DNA of 64,000 nucleotides from JAEUQQ01 sp963697285 (GCA_963697285.1 CAVONI010000012.1:1116001-1180000), one strand, 5' to 3'. Shown: positions 36,856 to 46,815, counted from the stretch's first letter. Made by a program: numbers and translations. Notes: generated by a model not told the origin, from the letters alone.

Positions 36856-37740
36856 ATGCGCCAGTTCGCTCTTGCTCTCACCATCGCTCTCGCAAGCGTC
36901 GGCTCGTCGTCCGCTCAGCAGGCCGTGCCGTCACAGAACCCCTCGCCGGCGGTGGCGACGGCCCGAGGGTCTGCCCAGGCGATCGCGCTCACGCGGGCGC
37001 AGCAGGAAGAGTTCCTGCGCACGGCCAAGGTGACCAGGACGAAGGAGGCCAAGAAGGGCGTCACGGGCACGCTGATGGCGACCCTGTCGGATGGCACCAC
37101 GACGCACCAGGCCAGCATCCAGACGATCGACCAGTCGATGATGCGCTTCGAGTCGAGCCGCGGCGTGGAACTGAACTTCCGCGACTACTGGGGCTACAAC
37201 GTCGCCGCGTACCGCCTCGCCGTGATGCTCGGCCTCGACATGATTCCGCCATCTGTCGAGCGTCGCCACGGCGACAAGCCAGCCGCCTTCACGTGGTGGG
37301 TCGACGACGTGATGATGGACGAACTCGGCCGGGTGAAGAGCAAGACCAGGCCCCCCGACATCATCTACTGGGGAGCGCAGAACGCCGTCATCCTGGTGTT
37401 CGACGCGCTGATCGGCAACGTCGACCGCAACCAGGGCAACATGCTCATCGACAAGCAGTGGAAAGTCTGGATGATCGACCACTCGCGCGCCTTCCGCCTG
37501 GCGGAAAAGGTCAAGAACCTGGCCGTCATTCGCCGCTGCGAGAGGACGATGTTCGCGAGACTCAAGGCACTCGATGCAGCGACGCTGAAGGCGGAACTCG
37601 ACGACTACCTCACGCGCTACGAGATGGACGCGCTGCTGGAGCGCCGCGACGCGATCGTCGCGCACATCGAGGCCCTCGGGCCGGCAGCCCTCTACGACCT
37701 CGTGCGACCGGCGCGGCCCGGAGCGACGACCGCCAAGTGA
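36856..37740 (+). CDS. Exported protein with HipA/PI4K-like kinase motifs, paralog 1
   Basis: The 294-residue protein has a signal peptide (MRQFALALTIALASVGSSSA) with cleavage expected near SSAQQ. Its C-terminal half shows an atypical-kinase active-site pattern: FDALIGNVDRNQGNML (catalytic Asp plus Asn, as in HipA, FAM20 and PI4K folds) and VWMIDHSRAF (metal-binding Asp). NFRDYWGYNVAAYRLAVMLG fits the N-lobe helix carrying the conserved Glu equivalent. I cannot place the ATP-binding Lys. The substrate is unknown; activity outside the cytoplasm would be unusual. Confidence 0.6.
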   Translation: MRQFALALTIALASVGSSSAQQAVPSQNPSPAVATARGSAQAIALTRAQQEEFLRTAKVTRTKEAKKGVTGTLMATLSDGTTTHQASIQTIDQSMMRFESSRGVELNFRDYWGYNVAAYRLAVMLGLDMIPPSVERRHGDKPAAFTWWVDDVMMDELGRVKSKTRPPDIIYWGAQNAVILVFDALIGNVDRNQGNMLIDKQWKVWMIDHSRAFRLAEKVKNLAVIRRCERTMFARLKALDAATLKAELDDYLTRYEMDALLERRDAIVAHIEALGPAALYDLVRPARPGATTAK

Positions 37741-37803
37741 CCGCAGGCGCCAGCGGGCAGTCACTTCGGGAGGGGCTCGCCTCGTCGCCGATCAGCTCGC
37801 AGG

Positions 37804-38353
37804 TCAGCTGCCGAAGGATGGAGGCTCCACCGCGCGCCAGGTGCCAGGCGCGAGACCGGCAATGTCATACGGGCCGATGGCCACCCGGATCAGGCGGAGC
37901 GTCGGATGCCCCACTGCCGCGGTCATCCGTCGCACCTGGCGGTTGCGGCCCTCGCGGATGACCAGCCTGATCCAGGCCGTCGGCACGTTGATGGCGCACG
38001 CGGATCGGCGGTTCACGGTCCCAGACATCGGGCGGATCGATGCGCGTCGCCTCGGCGGGTCGCGTGAGGCCGTCGTTGAGCACGACGCCGCGGCGGAGCC
38101 GGTCGAGCGACGCCTCCCGCGGTTCGCGCTCGACCTGGACCCAGTACTCCTTGCTCCACCGCTGACGCGGATCGGTGATCTGCCGCTGCAATCGCCCGTC
38201 ATCGGTCAGCAGCACCAGGCCTTCGCTGTCGGTGTCGAGGCGGCCCGCCGGGTAGACGTTGGGGATGTCGATCAGGCTGGCCAGCGTGGGCCGCCCCGCC
38301 GTATCAGTGAACTGACACAACACGCCGCACGTCTTGTTGAGTGCGATGAGCAT
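37804..38353 (-). CDS. RluE/RsuA-family pseudouridine synthase (one frameshift)
   Basis: The enzyme isomerises uridine to pseudouridine in rRNA. The core is MLIALNKTCGVLCQF, the catalytic Asp in YPAGRLDTDSEGLVLLT, and near the end IREGRNRQVRRMTAAVGHPTLRLIR. No S4 domain precedes it, which fits RluE rather than RsuA. The frame breaks near 37,980; one base removed gives 182 residues, the RluE size. It lies between and opposite to the two kinase-like paralogs. Confidence 0.87.
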
Positions 38354-38454
38354 GGAGGCATCCTATCCGGGGTGCCGCAGCGAGAGAAGCGGCGATTCCG
38401 GCGTGGCTCCCCCGGAGTATCATCACCCCGCACCTCATCAGGAGATCGTCCCGC

Positions 38455-39298
38455 ATGCGCCAGTTCGCTCTTGCACTCAGCGTCGTCGTCGCCATCAGCG
38501 GGTCGGCATTCGCCCAGGAGGTCGCACCAGCCGCGCAGATGCCGCTGCCGGCAAAACCGGCCGCCCCCCCCTGACCCTGGCCGAACAGGAGCACTTCCTC
38601 GTCAAGGCCAAGGTCGGACCGGTCAGGGGCGCCAAGAAGGGCGTCACCGGCACGCAACGCGCCACGCTGTCTGACGGCAGGGTGACCCACGACGCCAGCA
38701 TCCAGACGTCGATCAGACCGTCGCGCGCTTCGAAACGCCCCGGGGCACCGAGCTCAACTTCCGCGACTACTGGGGCTACAACGTGGCGGCGTACCGGCTC
38801 GGCGTGATGCTCGGGCTCGACATGATTCCGCCGTCGGTGTTCCGGCGCTTCCGTGGGAAGGAGGCGGCCTTCACCTGGTGGATCGACGACGTCGATGATG
38901 GACGAACGCGGCCGGGTCGAGAAGCAGGCGTCGCCCCCGGATTCGCAGTACTGGCTGGCGCAGAACGACATCGCCCGTGTGTTCGACGAACTCATCGCCA
39001 ACATCGATCGCAACCAGGGCAACATGCTGATCGACAAGCAGTGGAAGGTCTGGCTGATCGACCACTCGCGCGCCTTCAGGACCACCGAAACGCTGCGGAA
39101 TCCCCAGTCGGTCAGGCGATGCGAGCAGTCGCTGCTCGCAGAAGATGAAGACGTTGAACGCCGCGACGCTCAAGGCGCAGCTCGACGACTACCTGACGCA
39201 GTACGAGACTCGCGGCCGTCCTGAAGCGCCGCGACCTGCTCGTGGCGCACATCGAACAACTCGGCCCCGACGCGCTCTACGAGCTCAAGCGGCCGTAA
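38455..39298 (+). CDS. Exported kinase-like protein, paralog 2 (frameshifted)
   Basis: This is a close relative of the gene at 36856-37740. Both begin MRQFALAL with near-identical DNA at the start and both share ELNFRDYWGYNVAAYRL, IPPSV, the catalytic-loop pattern NIDRNQGNMLIDKQWKVW and LIDHSRAF. Frame changes occur near 38,570, 38,700, 38,890, 39,140 and 39,210. The motifs themselves are intact, so it may be a working gene damaged in assembly. No in-frame stop falls in a motif. Function is unknown. Confidence 0.55.
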
Positions 39299-39324
39299 CG
39301 ACCGCCAGCCGTCACCGCACGCCC

Positions 39325-40412
39325 CTACTGCTGGTCTGCGACGACGGGCAGCGGCCAGACCGCGCCGCGCGCCATCCAGGCCCGCAGCCTGGACTCGGCG
39401 AGGCTCGAGCGCCCGGACGGCGTCGAGGTACGCTGAGAGGTCGGCGTGACGTGGGCAACGGAATCAACGTGCCGCGGTGCCGCACCGACACGGCGCCACG
39501 CTCGATCTGGAGAGACGAGGGCGGACCTCCGTAGGTACGACGACAGTCCGACGTCGTTGAGGATCACCTTTCCGCCGAATCGCGGCAACACGACGCCCGG
39601 CGCGATCGTGTGCCCGACGACGATCCGCGAGACGCCGTGGAAGGCGAGCAACGCGTCCACGTGTGCCGCCAGTTCGGCTTCGGGCGCGAGGGCGAGGCCG
39701 CGATACCAGAGCGGGCCATCGGGATCGGTCATCAGGGGATCGGCAAACGGGGTCGGTGACGCCAGCGCGTCCTTGACGCGCGTGTTGAACTCGCTCACCT
39801 GCAGGGTGGCGTACTTCGGGCTGATGCCGCCGTGCAGGAACAGCGTGTCGCCGATCTTCGCGACCGTGTCGTGCTGGCGGAGCCACTTGCCGTACTTGCC
39901 CTTCGCGCCGAAGGCCTGCTGCAGTTCGACCCACCCGAGCGGCCGCTCGTCCATCCACGCCTGCTTGTAGCCTGCATCGTCCGCGCGCCGGGTCGGAGAG
40001 GCTGAGGTACGCGAGTTCGCGCAGGCCGACGGCGTCGGGCGAGCGATACGACGCGTATTCCTCGGGCGTCACGTACCGCAGGTCGCCCAGCATGTTCATG
40101 ACCTCGTGATTGCCGAGCAGCGCGTGCACCCGTCCGCCGGCCTTGCGGGCCTGCTTCTCGAGGTCCATCAGCAGGTCCATGATCCTTGCGCGACTCCGGG
40201 CCGCGGTCGGGCACGTCGCCGGTCTGGACGAGCACGGTGGTCCCGCCCTTCCACTTGCGCTTCGCATCGATCACGCCGGCCTGGGTGAGCACCTAGACGA
40301 ACGTGGCGAAATCGCCGTGCACGTCTGACACGACCACGACGCGTGGTGGCGCCTGGGCCGCGGGGAACGCGACGCAGGCGAGGAGCGCGAGGGCAAGCAG
40401 GATGCGTTTCAT
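39325..40412 (-). CDS. Exported metallophosphoesterase (frameshifted, one in-frame stop)
   Basis: A calcineurin-like phosphatase similar to Shewanella-like protein phosphatases: signal peptide MKRILLALALLACVAFPAAQ, then VVVVSDVHGDF, QTGDVPDRG, LLGNHEVMNMLGDLRY, FLHGGISPKYATL and VVGHT, in the order expected for the two-metal site. A TAG codon interrupts the frame right after FATFV at about 40,293, and further frame changes occur near 40,190, 39,980 and 39,530. It may be a pseudogene, but every catalytic motif survives, so sequence error is more likely. Confidence 0.75.
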
Positions 40413-40478
40413 CGGCCATCCGATAGACGAGGGGCCGCCGGAGCGGCCGGGCAGGCACAACTCGGAGATTCCCCCTGA

Positions 40479-41126
40479 TTATGCGACGACTCCGGGCGTG
40501 GCGGGACGCCTGACGACCCAGGTGGTCATGGCCCGCTGTTCGTGCACGAGCGTGGTCTTGATGGGGTCGAGGAGTTCGCCGCCCAGGCGCGACGTCAACC
40601 CCATCAGCAGCGACGCGTCGACCAGGTAGCGGAACGAGCCGTCTGGCAGCGCAAATCGCCGGTTCCCGAGCGGCGTCACCTTGTCGGCAATGCCCTCGGT
40701 CGAGGCGAGCCGGCAGAACAGGAGTCCACCTGGGGCCAGCACGCGCCAGAGTTCGCGCACCATCGCGATGAAGTGCGTGTCGTCGCGTGCGAAGTGGAGC
40801 ACGGCGCTGGCGACGACGACGTCGAACGTGGCGTCGGGCCACGGCAGGGCATCGATCTGTCCCTCGACGATGCGCTCGGCCGCCGACGCGAGGCCCAGGG
40901 CGTGGGCCTGGGCGCGTGCGGCCTCGACGGCGTTGCCGTCGCCGTCGATCCCGCTGACCGCGACCCCGGCGTGGATCAGGTAGGTCATGTTGCGACCTGT
41001 CCCGCATCCCGCGTCGAGCACCCGCATGGCCGAGGTGATGCGACCGCGGAGCACCTGGTCGAACAGGTAGATGTCGATGCCACCGAAAAGCTCGAAGAGC
41101 CGCTCCGGCGGCGGCACGCGCGACAT
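40479..41126 (-). CDS. Class I SAM-dependent methyltransferase
   Basis: The 215-residue protein has the SAM-binding motif I VLDAGCGTGRNMTYL, acidic motif II SGIDGDGNAV, and the Methyltransf_11-type DVVVASAVLHFARDD and LAPGGLLFCRL. The substrate cannot be inferred. Its start coincides with the last base of the rhlE stop, implying coupling to that helicase gene; an RNA or small-molecule substrate is equally possible. Confidence 0.85.
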   Translation of the reverse strand: MSRVPPPERLFELFGGIDIYLFDQVLRGRITSAMRVLDAGCGTGRNMTYLIHAGVAVSGIDGDGNAVEAARAQAHALGLASAAERIVEGQIDALPWPDATFDVVVASAVLHFARDDTHFIAMVRELWRVLAPGGLLFCRLASTEGIADKVTPLGNRRFALPDGSFRYLVDASLLMGLTSRLGGELLDPIKTTLVHEQRAMTTWVVRRPATPGVVA

Positions 41127-42509
41127 CAGCGGGAGCGGCGACGAGGCGGGTTGGACGACGCCCCGCTCGCCGGGCGGCGCCGCTGCCCGCCATCTCCGTG
41201 CGGCCCCCTGGACGGCTGGCCCTGTGTCGGGCGGCCCTGGGCAGGCCGGCCCTGGCCCTGGCGCCCTTGTCCCTGACGTCCCTGTGGCGGGCGGGCCTGG
41301 CCCTGACGCCCGTGCCCGGACGAGGGGCCGCGCCCGGTGACCGGCGCAGGTGCGCCCGGAGGGGCCGGCGGCTCGGCGATCGGCGTCTTGTAGTCGAATG
41401 CCGGCAGCGTCACGCGCGGCAGTCGCTTGCCAATCGCCTTCTCGATGCTGCGAAGGTCGCCTTCCTCCTGGTCTGACACGAACGTGAAGGCATCACCGGT
41501 GGCATCGGCGCGGCCCGTGCGGCCCACCCGGTGGATGTAGTCTTCGGGCACCATCGGCACGTCGAAGTTCACGACGTGCCCGAGGGCTTCGACGTCGATG
41601 CCGCGCGCCGCGATGTCGGTCGCGACGAGGACGCGGAACGTCCCGTCCTTGAACCCTGCGAGGGCCGCCGTGCGTTGGGGCTGCGAGCGGTTGCCGTGGA
41701 TGCGCTCGGCCTTGAGCCCGTGCCGCACGAGGTAGCGCGCGACGCGATCGGCGCGGTGCTTCGTCCGCGTGAAGACCAGCGCGTCCTGCACGATGCCCTC
41801 GCGCAGGAGCGACAGCAGCAGCGACGCCTTCAGGTCCTGCGGCACGGGATAGACGGCCTGCGTGATGCCCGTCGCGGGTGCGGCGTTGCGCTGCAGGTTG
41901 ATCGTGACGGGGTCCTTCAGGATGTCGCGTGTCAGCAGCGCGATCGGCGGCGGCATCGTCGCGCTGAAGAACAGCGTCTGCCGCTTCGCGGGGATGTGCT
42001 TGAGCACGCGCCGGATGTCGGGCAGGAAGCCCATGTCGAGCATCCGGTCGGCCTCGTCGAGCACCAGGTACTCGAGCCCCGACGAGCGTCGCGTAGCGCG
42101 AGCGGAAGTGATCGAGCAGGCGCCCTGGCGTGGCGACGATGACGTCGACGCCCGACCTGAACGCGTGCTCCTGCGGCCCCATCCCCACGCCGCCGAACAC
42201 GGCGGCGCCCGTGATGGGCGTGTGGACCGCGATGTCGTTGAGATCGGCCACGATCTGGGCGGCGAGTTCGCGCGTGGGCGTGATGACGAGCGCACGCGTG
42301 ACGCCGCGCGGCTTCTCGATCAGGTGATGGAGGATCGGCAGCAGGAACGCCGCGGTCTTGCCGCTCCCCGTCGACGCGCACGCAAGGACGTCGCGGCCGG
42401 TGAGGGCCGGGGGAATGGCATCGGCCTGGATGGGCGTCGGGCGCGTGAACCCGAGTTCCTTGAGACCTTTGAGCAGGCTGGGATGGAGATTGAGCGACGT
42501 GAAGGGCAC
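41126..42509 (-). CDS. rhlE: DEAD-box RNA helicase RhlE (one frameshift)
   Basis: The protein starts MPFTSLNLHPSLLKGLKELGF (Q motif GFTRPTPIQ). It has ASTGSGKTAAFLLP, PTRELAAQI, LDEADRMLDMGF, SATMP, ATDIAARGIDVEAL and HRVGRTGRA. The RhlE-type basic Gly/Gln/Arg-rich C-terminal tail (about 60 residues) is clear. The frame breaks near 42,080, before the DEAD motif. Removing one base gives 460 residues. RhlE helps ribosome maturation and RNA decay. The frameshift is probably an assembly indel. Confidence 0.9.
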
Positions 42510-42568
42510 GGGAGTCCTCTTTTCTCCCTCCAGTAGACCACAGCCCGGCGGGGTTCCGCCGTGCTATC

Positions 42569-44140
42569 TCACCGCCGCGCAGGCACCAGCAGCAGATCGT
42601 GGAAGTCGAAACTGAAGTCGGTCGTCGGTGAAACGGCCCGCATCCTGGCCTCGGCGACCCTGCCGTCGGGATCGAGCGAAAACGTCACGTACGCATCGGC
42701 GCGAAGCTCGCGATCGCGCCATCGCACGATGAAGGTGTCGTACTGCCAGTGCTCGAGATCCCCGACCAGCACGGGCGACTTCGAGAACCGCATCACGAGG
42801 TGTTCGCCCTCCATCGCGACGAGGATGTCGCCGTACCATGCGTCGGCGTAGGTCGCGGCATAGCCGGCGAGCGGTAGCGCGGGCTTCGACGCCGCGTTGC
42901 GTGCGGTCGAGACCTTCTGCGCCCGCTCCGCCTCCTCGCGGTCGAGCCGCCTGCGCAACGACCGATAGCCTTCGAGCCAGTCGGTCGCGCCAGGGCCCAG
43001 GTAGTAGTCGACGATGTGGTTGGTGATCGCGTTGAACGCGTCCCCCGACTCCTGGTTGGTGAGAACGGCGATGCCCAGTCCCGCATCGGGCACCAGCATG
43101 ACGCGCGACACGTAGCCCGGCAGGCCGCCCGTGTGGGTCAGCACGCGGCGACCGCGGAAGTCGGTGACGCTGAGTCCGAGCGCGTAGCTGCGGAAGTTCG
43201 CACGCAGCGCCGGCAGTTCCGGTGGCGGGGGGGCCACGGGCATCGGCGTCACGGGCGCCACGATCTGGCGGAAGGTGCGCTCGCTGACGAGCGGGGTGCC
43301 GTCGGCGAGGCGGCCCTCGGCGAGCAGCACGTTCATCCATTTCGCCATGTCGTCGGCGTTGGCGTTCACGCCGCCGGCCGGATTCGTGTTGTCGCTGATG
43401 AACGGCCGTATCGGCCGCACGCGTCCCTCGACGCGTGCGTGCGGTGTGGCCACGTTGCCCGCCGTGCCCGCATCGGAGTGGCGGACGCTGCTTGTCGCCA
43501 TCCCCACGGGCGCGAGGATCCGCTGGGTGACGAAGTCCTCCCACGACTGCCCGCTGACGGTTTCGATGACGGCTCCCGCCACCAGGTACAGGACGTTGTC
43601 GTACGCGTAGGCGCTGCGGAAGCTGGTCGCCGGCTTGATGAAGCGCAGGCGCTCGGCGATCTGCCGTCGGTTGTACGTGGATTCCGGCCACCAGAGCAGG
43701 TCACCTGCCCCGAGGCCGAGGCCGCTGCGGTGGACGAGCAGGTCACGAATCGTCAACTCGCGCGTGACGTACGGATCCCACATCTGGAACCACGGGAGGT
43801 ACTGCACGACCGGCGCATCCCACGCGACCTTGCCCTCGTCGACCAGCAGGCCGAGCGCGGTGGCCGTCATGACCTTGGTGTTCGACGCAATGCCAAACAG
43901 GGTCTGGCTGTCGACCCGGTCGGGAGCATCGAGCCGTCGCAGGCCGAATCCCTTCGCCGTGACGAGGCGGCCGTCCTTGACGATGGCGAGCGATACGCCC
44001 GGCACCTCGAAGGCCTGCATGACGCGGGCGACGTGAGCATCGAGGTCTGGCGGCGCTGACGTCTGCGCGACGGCTCGGGGTGTCCACAGGTAGAGGACGA
44101 CGCTCAGGACGAACACGATTCGTGACAGTGGCGTTCGCAT
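42569..44140 (-). CDS. Exported serine hydrolase, beta-lactamase/class C-like
   Basis: The 523-residue protein starts MRTPLSRIVFVLSVVLYLW, a signal peptide. The penicillin-binding fold has SxxK in GIASNTKVMTA, YxN in SAYAYDNVLYLV and HTG in VLTHTGGLPGYVS. A C-terminal DUF3471-type beta domain (PLAGYAATYADAWYGDI) follows. Relatives include D-aminopeptidases and esterases. An ATG 13 codons further upstream is an alternative start. Downstream of uricase and HIT genes on the same strand, but with no evident functional link. Confidence 0.87.
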   Translation of the reverse strand: MRTPLSRIVFVLSVVLYLWTPRAVAQTSAPPDLDAHVARVMQAFEVPGVSLAIVKDGRLVTAKGFGLRRLDAPDRVDSQTLFGIASNTKVMTATALGLLVDEGKVAWDAPVVQYLPWFQMWDPYVTRELTIRDLLVHRSGLGLGAGDLLWWPESTYNRRQIAERLRFIKPATSFRSAYAYDNVLYLVAGAVIETVSGQSWEDFVTQRILAPVGMATSSVRHSDAGTAGNVATPHARVEGRVRPIRPFISDNTNPAGGVNANADDMAKWMNVLLAEGRLADGTPLVSERTFRQIVAPVTPMPVAPPPPELPALRANFRSYALGLSVTDFRGRRVLTHTGGLPGYVSRVMLVPDAGLGIAVLTNQESGDAFNAITNHIVDYYLGPGATDWLEGYRSLRRRLDREEAERAQKVSTARNAASKPALPLAGYAATYADAWYGDILVAMEGEHLVMRFSKSPVLVGDLEHWQYDTFIVRWRDRELRADAYVTFSLDPDGRVAEARMRAVSPTTDFSFDFHDLLLVPARR

Positions 44141-44175
44141 GCGCCATTCCCGGGAGGAGGTTACCGTGTGCGGCG

Positions 44176-44610
44176 TCATCGCGCTCGCAGGGCCATCGCG
44201 ATCGCGTCTGCCAGCGGGCGATCGCGCGCATCATCGTACGCAGGTGCTGCCGACCAGTCGTGCGACCACACCGGAACGCGCCGGCGGTCGGCGGGTTCAT
44301 CGGCGAAGCGCGGGATCACGTGCGCGTGCAGCGCAGGCTCGACGTTGCCGAGAATCTCGTAGTTGATCCGCTCGGCGCCGGTGACCCTCAGCACGGCGTC
44401 GCCGAGCCGCGCCATGTCGGCCAGGTAGTCGGTGCGCCGGCCGCCGCTGAGCGCGTTGAGGTCGGGCACCACGGGATCGGGCAGCAACAGCGAATAGCCG
44501 CGCAGGATCTGCGGGTCGCCCAGCACCGCCCATCCCGACGAGGTGCGGGCGATCACGCGGGGCAACGTGCCCGCGCGCAGTTGTTCCACCAGGCGATGGA
44601 TCGCGGTCAT
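44176..44610 (-). CDS. HIT-family protein
   Basis: A 144-residue histidine-triad protein. The HIT motif is degenerate as HAHVIPRF in LGNVEPALHAHVIPRF, with the preceding LLLPDPVVPDLNAL. HIT proteins are nucleotide hydrolases or transferases. It begins 6 bp after the uricase stop and is presumably co-transcribed. A role in nucleotide salvage next to urate breakdown is inferred from position only. Confidence 0.75.
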   Translation of the reverse strand: MTAIHRLVEQLRAGTLPRVIARTSSGWAVLGDPQILRGYSLLLPDPVVPDLNALSGGRRTDYLADMARLGDAVLRVTGAERINYEILGNVEPALHAHVIPRFADEPADRRRVPVWSHDWSAAPAYDDARDRPLADAIAMALRAR

Positions 44611-44615
44611 GGGGA

Positions 44616-45449
44616 TCACCTGATCAGCGTCAACTCGACGAGTTCGTGCGGCTCGTCGGTCGCCACGAAGATCTCGTTGCGGTTCTCGAGGCCGAAGGGC
44701 ATGAGGTCCACGGGCAGGAGGTGTCTGTCGGGCATCGCCAGGTAGATGGAGGTGACCTCGGGGTGCGAGGCGATCACGGCGTGGCCCATCGCGTGCACCG
44801 TGTGCTGCAGCGACCTGCCCTCGTGGTCGGCGAAGGTCGCCAGCAGCGTCTGTCGCACCGCGCCGAACACCGCGTTGTACCCCGCCACGGCGCGCGTGTA
44901 GCGCCAGGTCGCCGTCAGCGACGTGGCCAGCAGGCGATCCGGCGTCTCGCGCAGGGTCGTGTAGTTGTCTCGGGGAAAGCCGAAGAACGACGATCCGGCG
45001 GTCTTCATGATCACGAGATCGGTGACGCCCGCCTCGACGGCCAGCGTGTCGCCACTGGTCATGACCTGTGCCCGGCGGATCTCGGGACCCTGCCTGATGA
45101 ACGCATGCGGGTGCAGGCGCGTCTCGTCTGGCACGCGCGTCCAGGTGTGCTGGACGAGTTCGACCGTGCAGCGCGTGGTCGACGGGTTCGCGGCGAGGAC
45201 GTAGCGGGACAGGACGATCCCGAACGCCTCGGGCTCGACCACCGGGTGCTGCGCCGCCAGGGCGTAGACCGCGTTCTTCAGGGTATCGGCCGGCAGGACG
45301 TGACTGTTGTCGCCTTCCGTGAGGGCTCGGTCGAAGTCGCCCTCGCAGCGCACGGCGATCGTCAGGTCCTGCACGTCGTGCCGATCGGCGTGCCGGGAGA
45401 CGGTGACGAGCCTGACACGCGACTTGCCGTAGGCCGAATGGGCGATCAC
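44616..45449 (-). CDS. Factor-independent urate oxidase (uricase)
   Basis: Uricase oxidises urate to 5-hydroxyisourate. The 277 residues contain duplicated T-fold halves: AHSAYGKSRVRLVTV at the start (with the conserved Gly-Lys), DNSHVLPADTLKNAVYAL, TAGSSFFGFPRDNYTTL and the C-terminal YLAMPDRHLLPVDL. The latter region binds the substrate. The next enzyme, hydroxyisourate hydrolase, is encoded 99 bp upstream on the same strand. Confidence 0.95.
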   Translation of the reverse strand: MIAHSAYGKSRVRLVTVSRHADRHDVQDLTIAVRCEGDFDRALTEGDNSHVLPADTLKNAVYALAAQHPVVEPEAFGIVLSRYVLAANPSTTRCTVELVQHTWTRVPDETRLHPHAFIRQGPEIRRAQVMTSGDTLAVEAGVTDLVIMKTAGSSFFGFPRDNYTTLRETPDRLLATSLTATWRYTRAVAGYNAVFGAVRQTLLATFADHEGRSLQHTVHAMGHAVIASHPEVTSIYLAMPDRHLLPVDLMPFGLENRNEIFVATDEPHELVELTLIR

Positions 45450-45548
45450 GGGCGACTCCCGAAGTCAGGGGGCTGAGCCAGGCGAGAGCGCGAATCATAG
45501 CATCGCGCCGAGTGACTCACGTGCGGCGACGCCGTGCGTGTGGCCCGG

Positions 45549-45893
45549 CTACGTGCCGCGATACGTCGAATAGCCGTACGGGCTGATCAGCAACGGCACG
45601 TGGTAGTGGGCGTCGCCAGGCACCACCTCGAAGACAACCACGACACGCGGGAAGAATGACCGCTCACTGCGGCTGGCGAAATAGGGGCCGGTCTCGAAGA
45701 CCAGCCGGTACACGCCCGGCGACGGCGCGCGGTCGGTGCGGGTGAGGGTGCGCAGGTGCCCGTCAGCGCCGGCCGTGCCCCGGCCGACGAGTTGCCATCC
45801 ACCAGACGGATCGTGGCACTCGAGCGTGGTCTCGATGCCCGCGGCGGGACATCCGCGTGACGTGTCGAGGATCTGCGTGGTGATGCCGCTCAT
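45549..45893 (-). CDS. uraH: 5-Hydroxyisourate hydrolase
   Basis: A transthyretin-like enzyme of 114 residues that opens 5-hydroxyisourate to OHCU. It shows ILDTSRGCPAAGIET near the start, RTDRAPSPGVYRLVFETGPY, HYHVPLLISPYGYSTYRGT, and the signature C-terminal YRGT. The start was placed at the ATG giving MSGITTQILDT; four extra codons upstream look non-conserved. OHCU decarboxylase, allantoinase and xanthine dehydrogenase are not in the window. Confidence 0.95.
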   Translation of the reverse strand: MSGITTQILDTSRGCPAAGIETTLECHDPSGGWQLVGRGTAGADGHLRTLTRTDRAPSPGVYRLVFETGPYFASRSERSFFPRVVVVFEVVPGDAHYHVPLLISPYGYSTYRGT

Positions 45894-46024
45894 GCGTCCG
45901 CCCAATGTGGAAACAGCGTTCCCGAAATGCCAGTTCGTCGCCGGTTTGCGAGGCAGCCGCGATTGTAGCGGGTTGTGCAGCCAACTGCATGCCGGGGCGC
46001 GGCGACTGCGCTACCCTACCAGCC

Positions 46025-46807
46025 ATGACCATCCTCCCTGTCACACGCCTGCTCGACCTGCGCGGACGCGCCGCCATCGTCACGGGCGCCGGCGCGGGCA
46101 TCGGCGCGGGGATCGCCGCGCGGTTGGCCGAAGCCGGGGCCGCCGTCATGGTGCACTACCACTCCAACGGCGAAGGCGCGGCCGCGGTCGTCGACGGCAT
46201 CGTGCGGCACGGAGGGCGTGCCCTCCACCACGGCGGTGACCTCACGGTGGCCGACGATGCCCGACGGCTCGTCGCAGCGACCGTCGCGCACTTCGACTCC
46301 GCCGACATCCTCGTCAACAACGCCGGCGTCTATCCGCTTGCGAACATTGCCGACATCGACGTCGAGGCGTGGAACACGGTCGTGTCGGCCAACCTGACGA
46401 CCACGCACCTGATGACGCGAGCGTTCGCCGTGGCCGCCGACGCCGACCGCGGCGCCGCGATCGTCAACATCGCCTCGATCGAGGCGAGCAACGTCGCGCC
46501 GCTGCACAGCCACTACATCGCCGCCAAGGCCGGCGTCGTCATGTACACCCGGGCCGCGGCCCGGGAGTTCGGCCCGCAGAACGTCCGCGTGAACGTGGTG
46601 TCGCCCGGACTCATCTGGAAGGAGGGCCTAGACGAGGCCTGGCCGGATGGCGTCACGCGCTACCGCCGTGCCGCGCCGCTCGGACGCCTGGGCTCGGCAG
46701 CCGATGTCGCCGACGCGGTGCTGTTCCTCGCGTCAGACGCGTCGCGCTGGATCACGGGCACCGAGCTCGTCGTCGACGGCGGCGTGCTCACGAACACGGC
46801 GTACTGA
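46025..46807 (+). CDS. SDR-family oxidoreductase
   Basis: A 260-residue classical short-chain dehydrogenase with AIVTGAGAGIGAGIA, DILVNNAGVYPLA, catalytic Ser in NIASIEAS, YxxxK in SHYIAAKAG, and VNVVSPGLIWKEG. C-terminal ITGTELVVDGG is the usual FabG-type end. Divergent from uraH with a 131-bp gap. The substrate is unknown; genes 3' to it (cupin, DUF2277) are co-oriented. Confidence 0.9.
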   Translation: MTILPVTRLLDLRGRAAIVTGAGAGIGAGIAARLAEAGAAVMVHYHSNGEGAAAVVDGIVRHGGRALHHGGDLTVADDARRLVAATVAHFDSADILVNNAGVYPLANIADIDVEAWNTVVSANLTTTHLMTRAFAVAADADRGAAIVNIASIEASNVAPLHSHYIAAKAGVVMYTRAAAREFGPQNVRVNVVSPGLIWKEGLDEAWPDGVTRYRRAAPLGRLGSAADVADAVLFLASDASRWITGTELVVDGGVLTNTAY

Positions 46808-46815
46808 ACGTCGCG

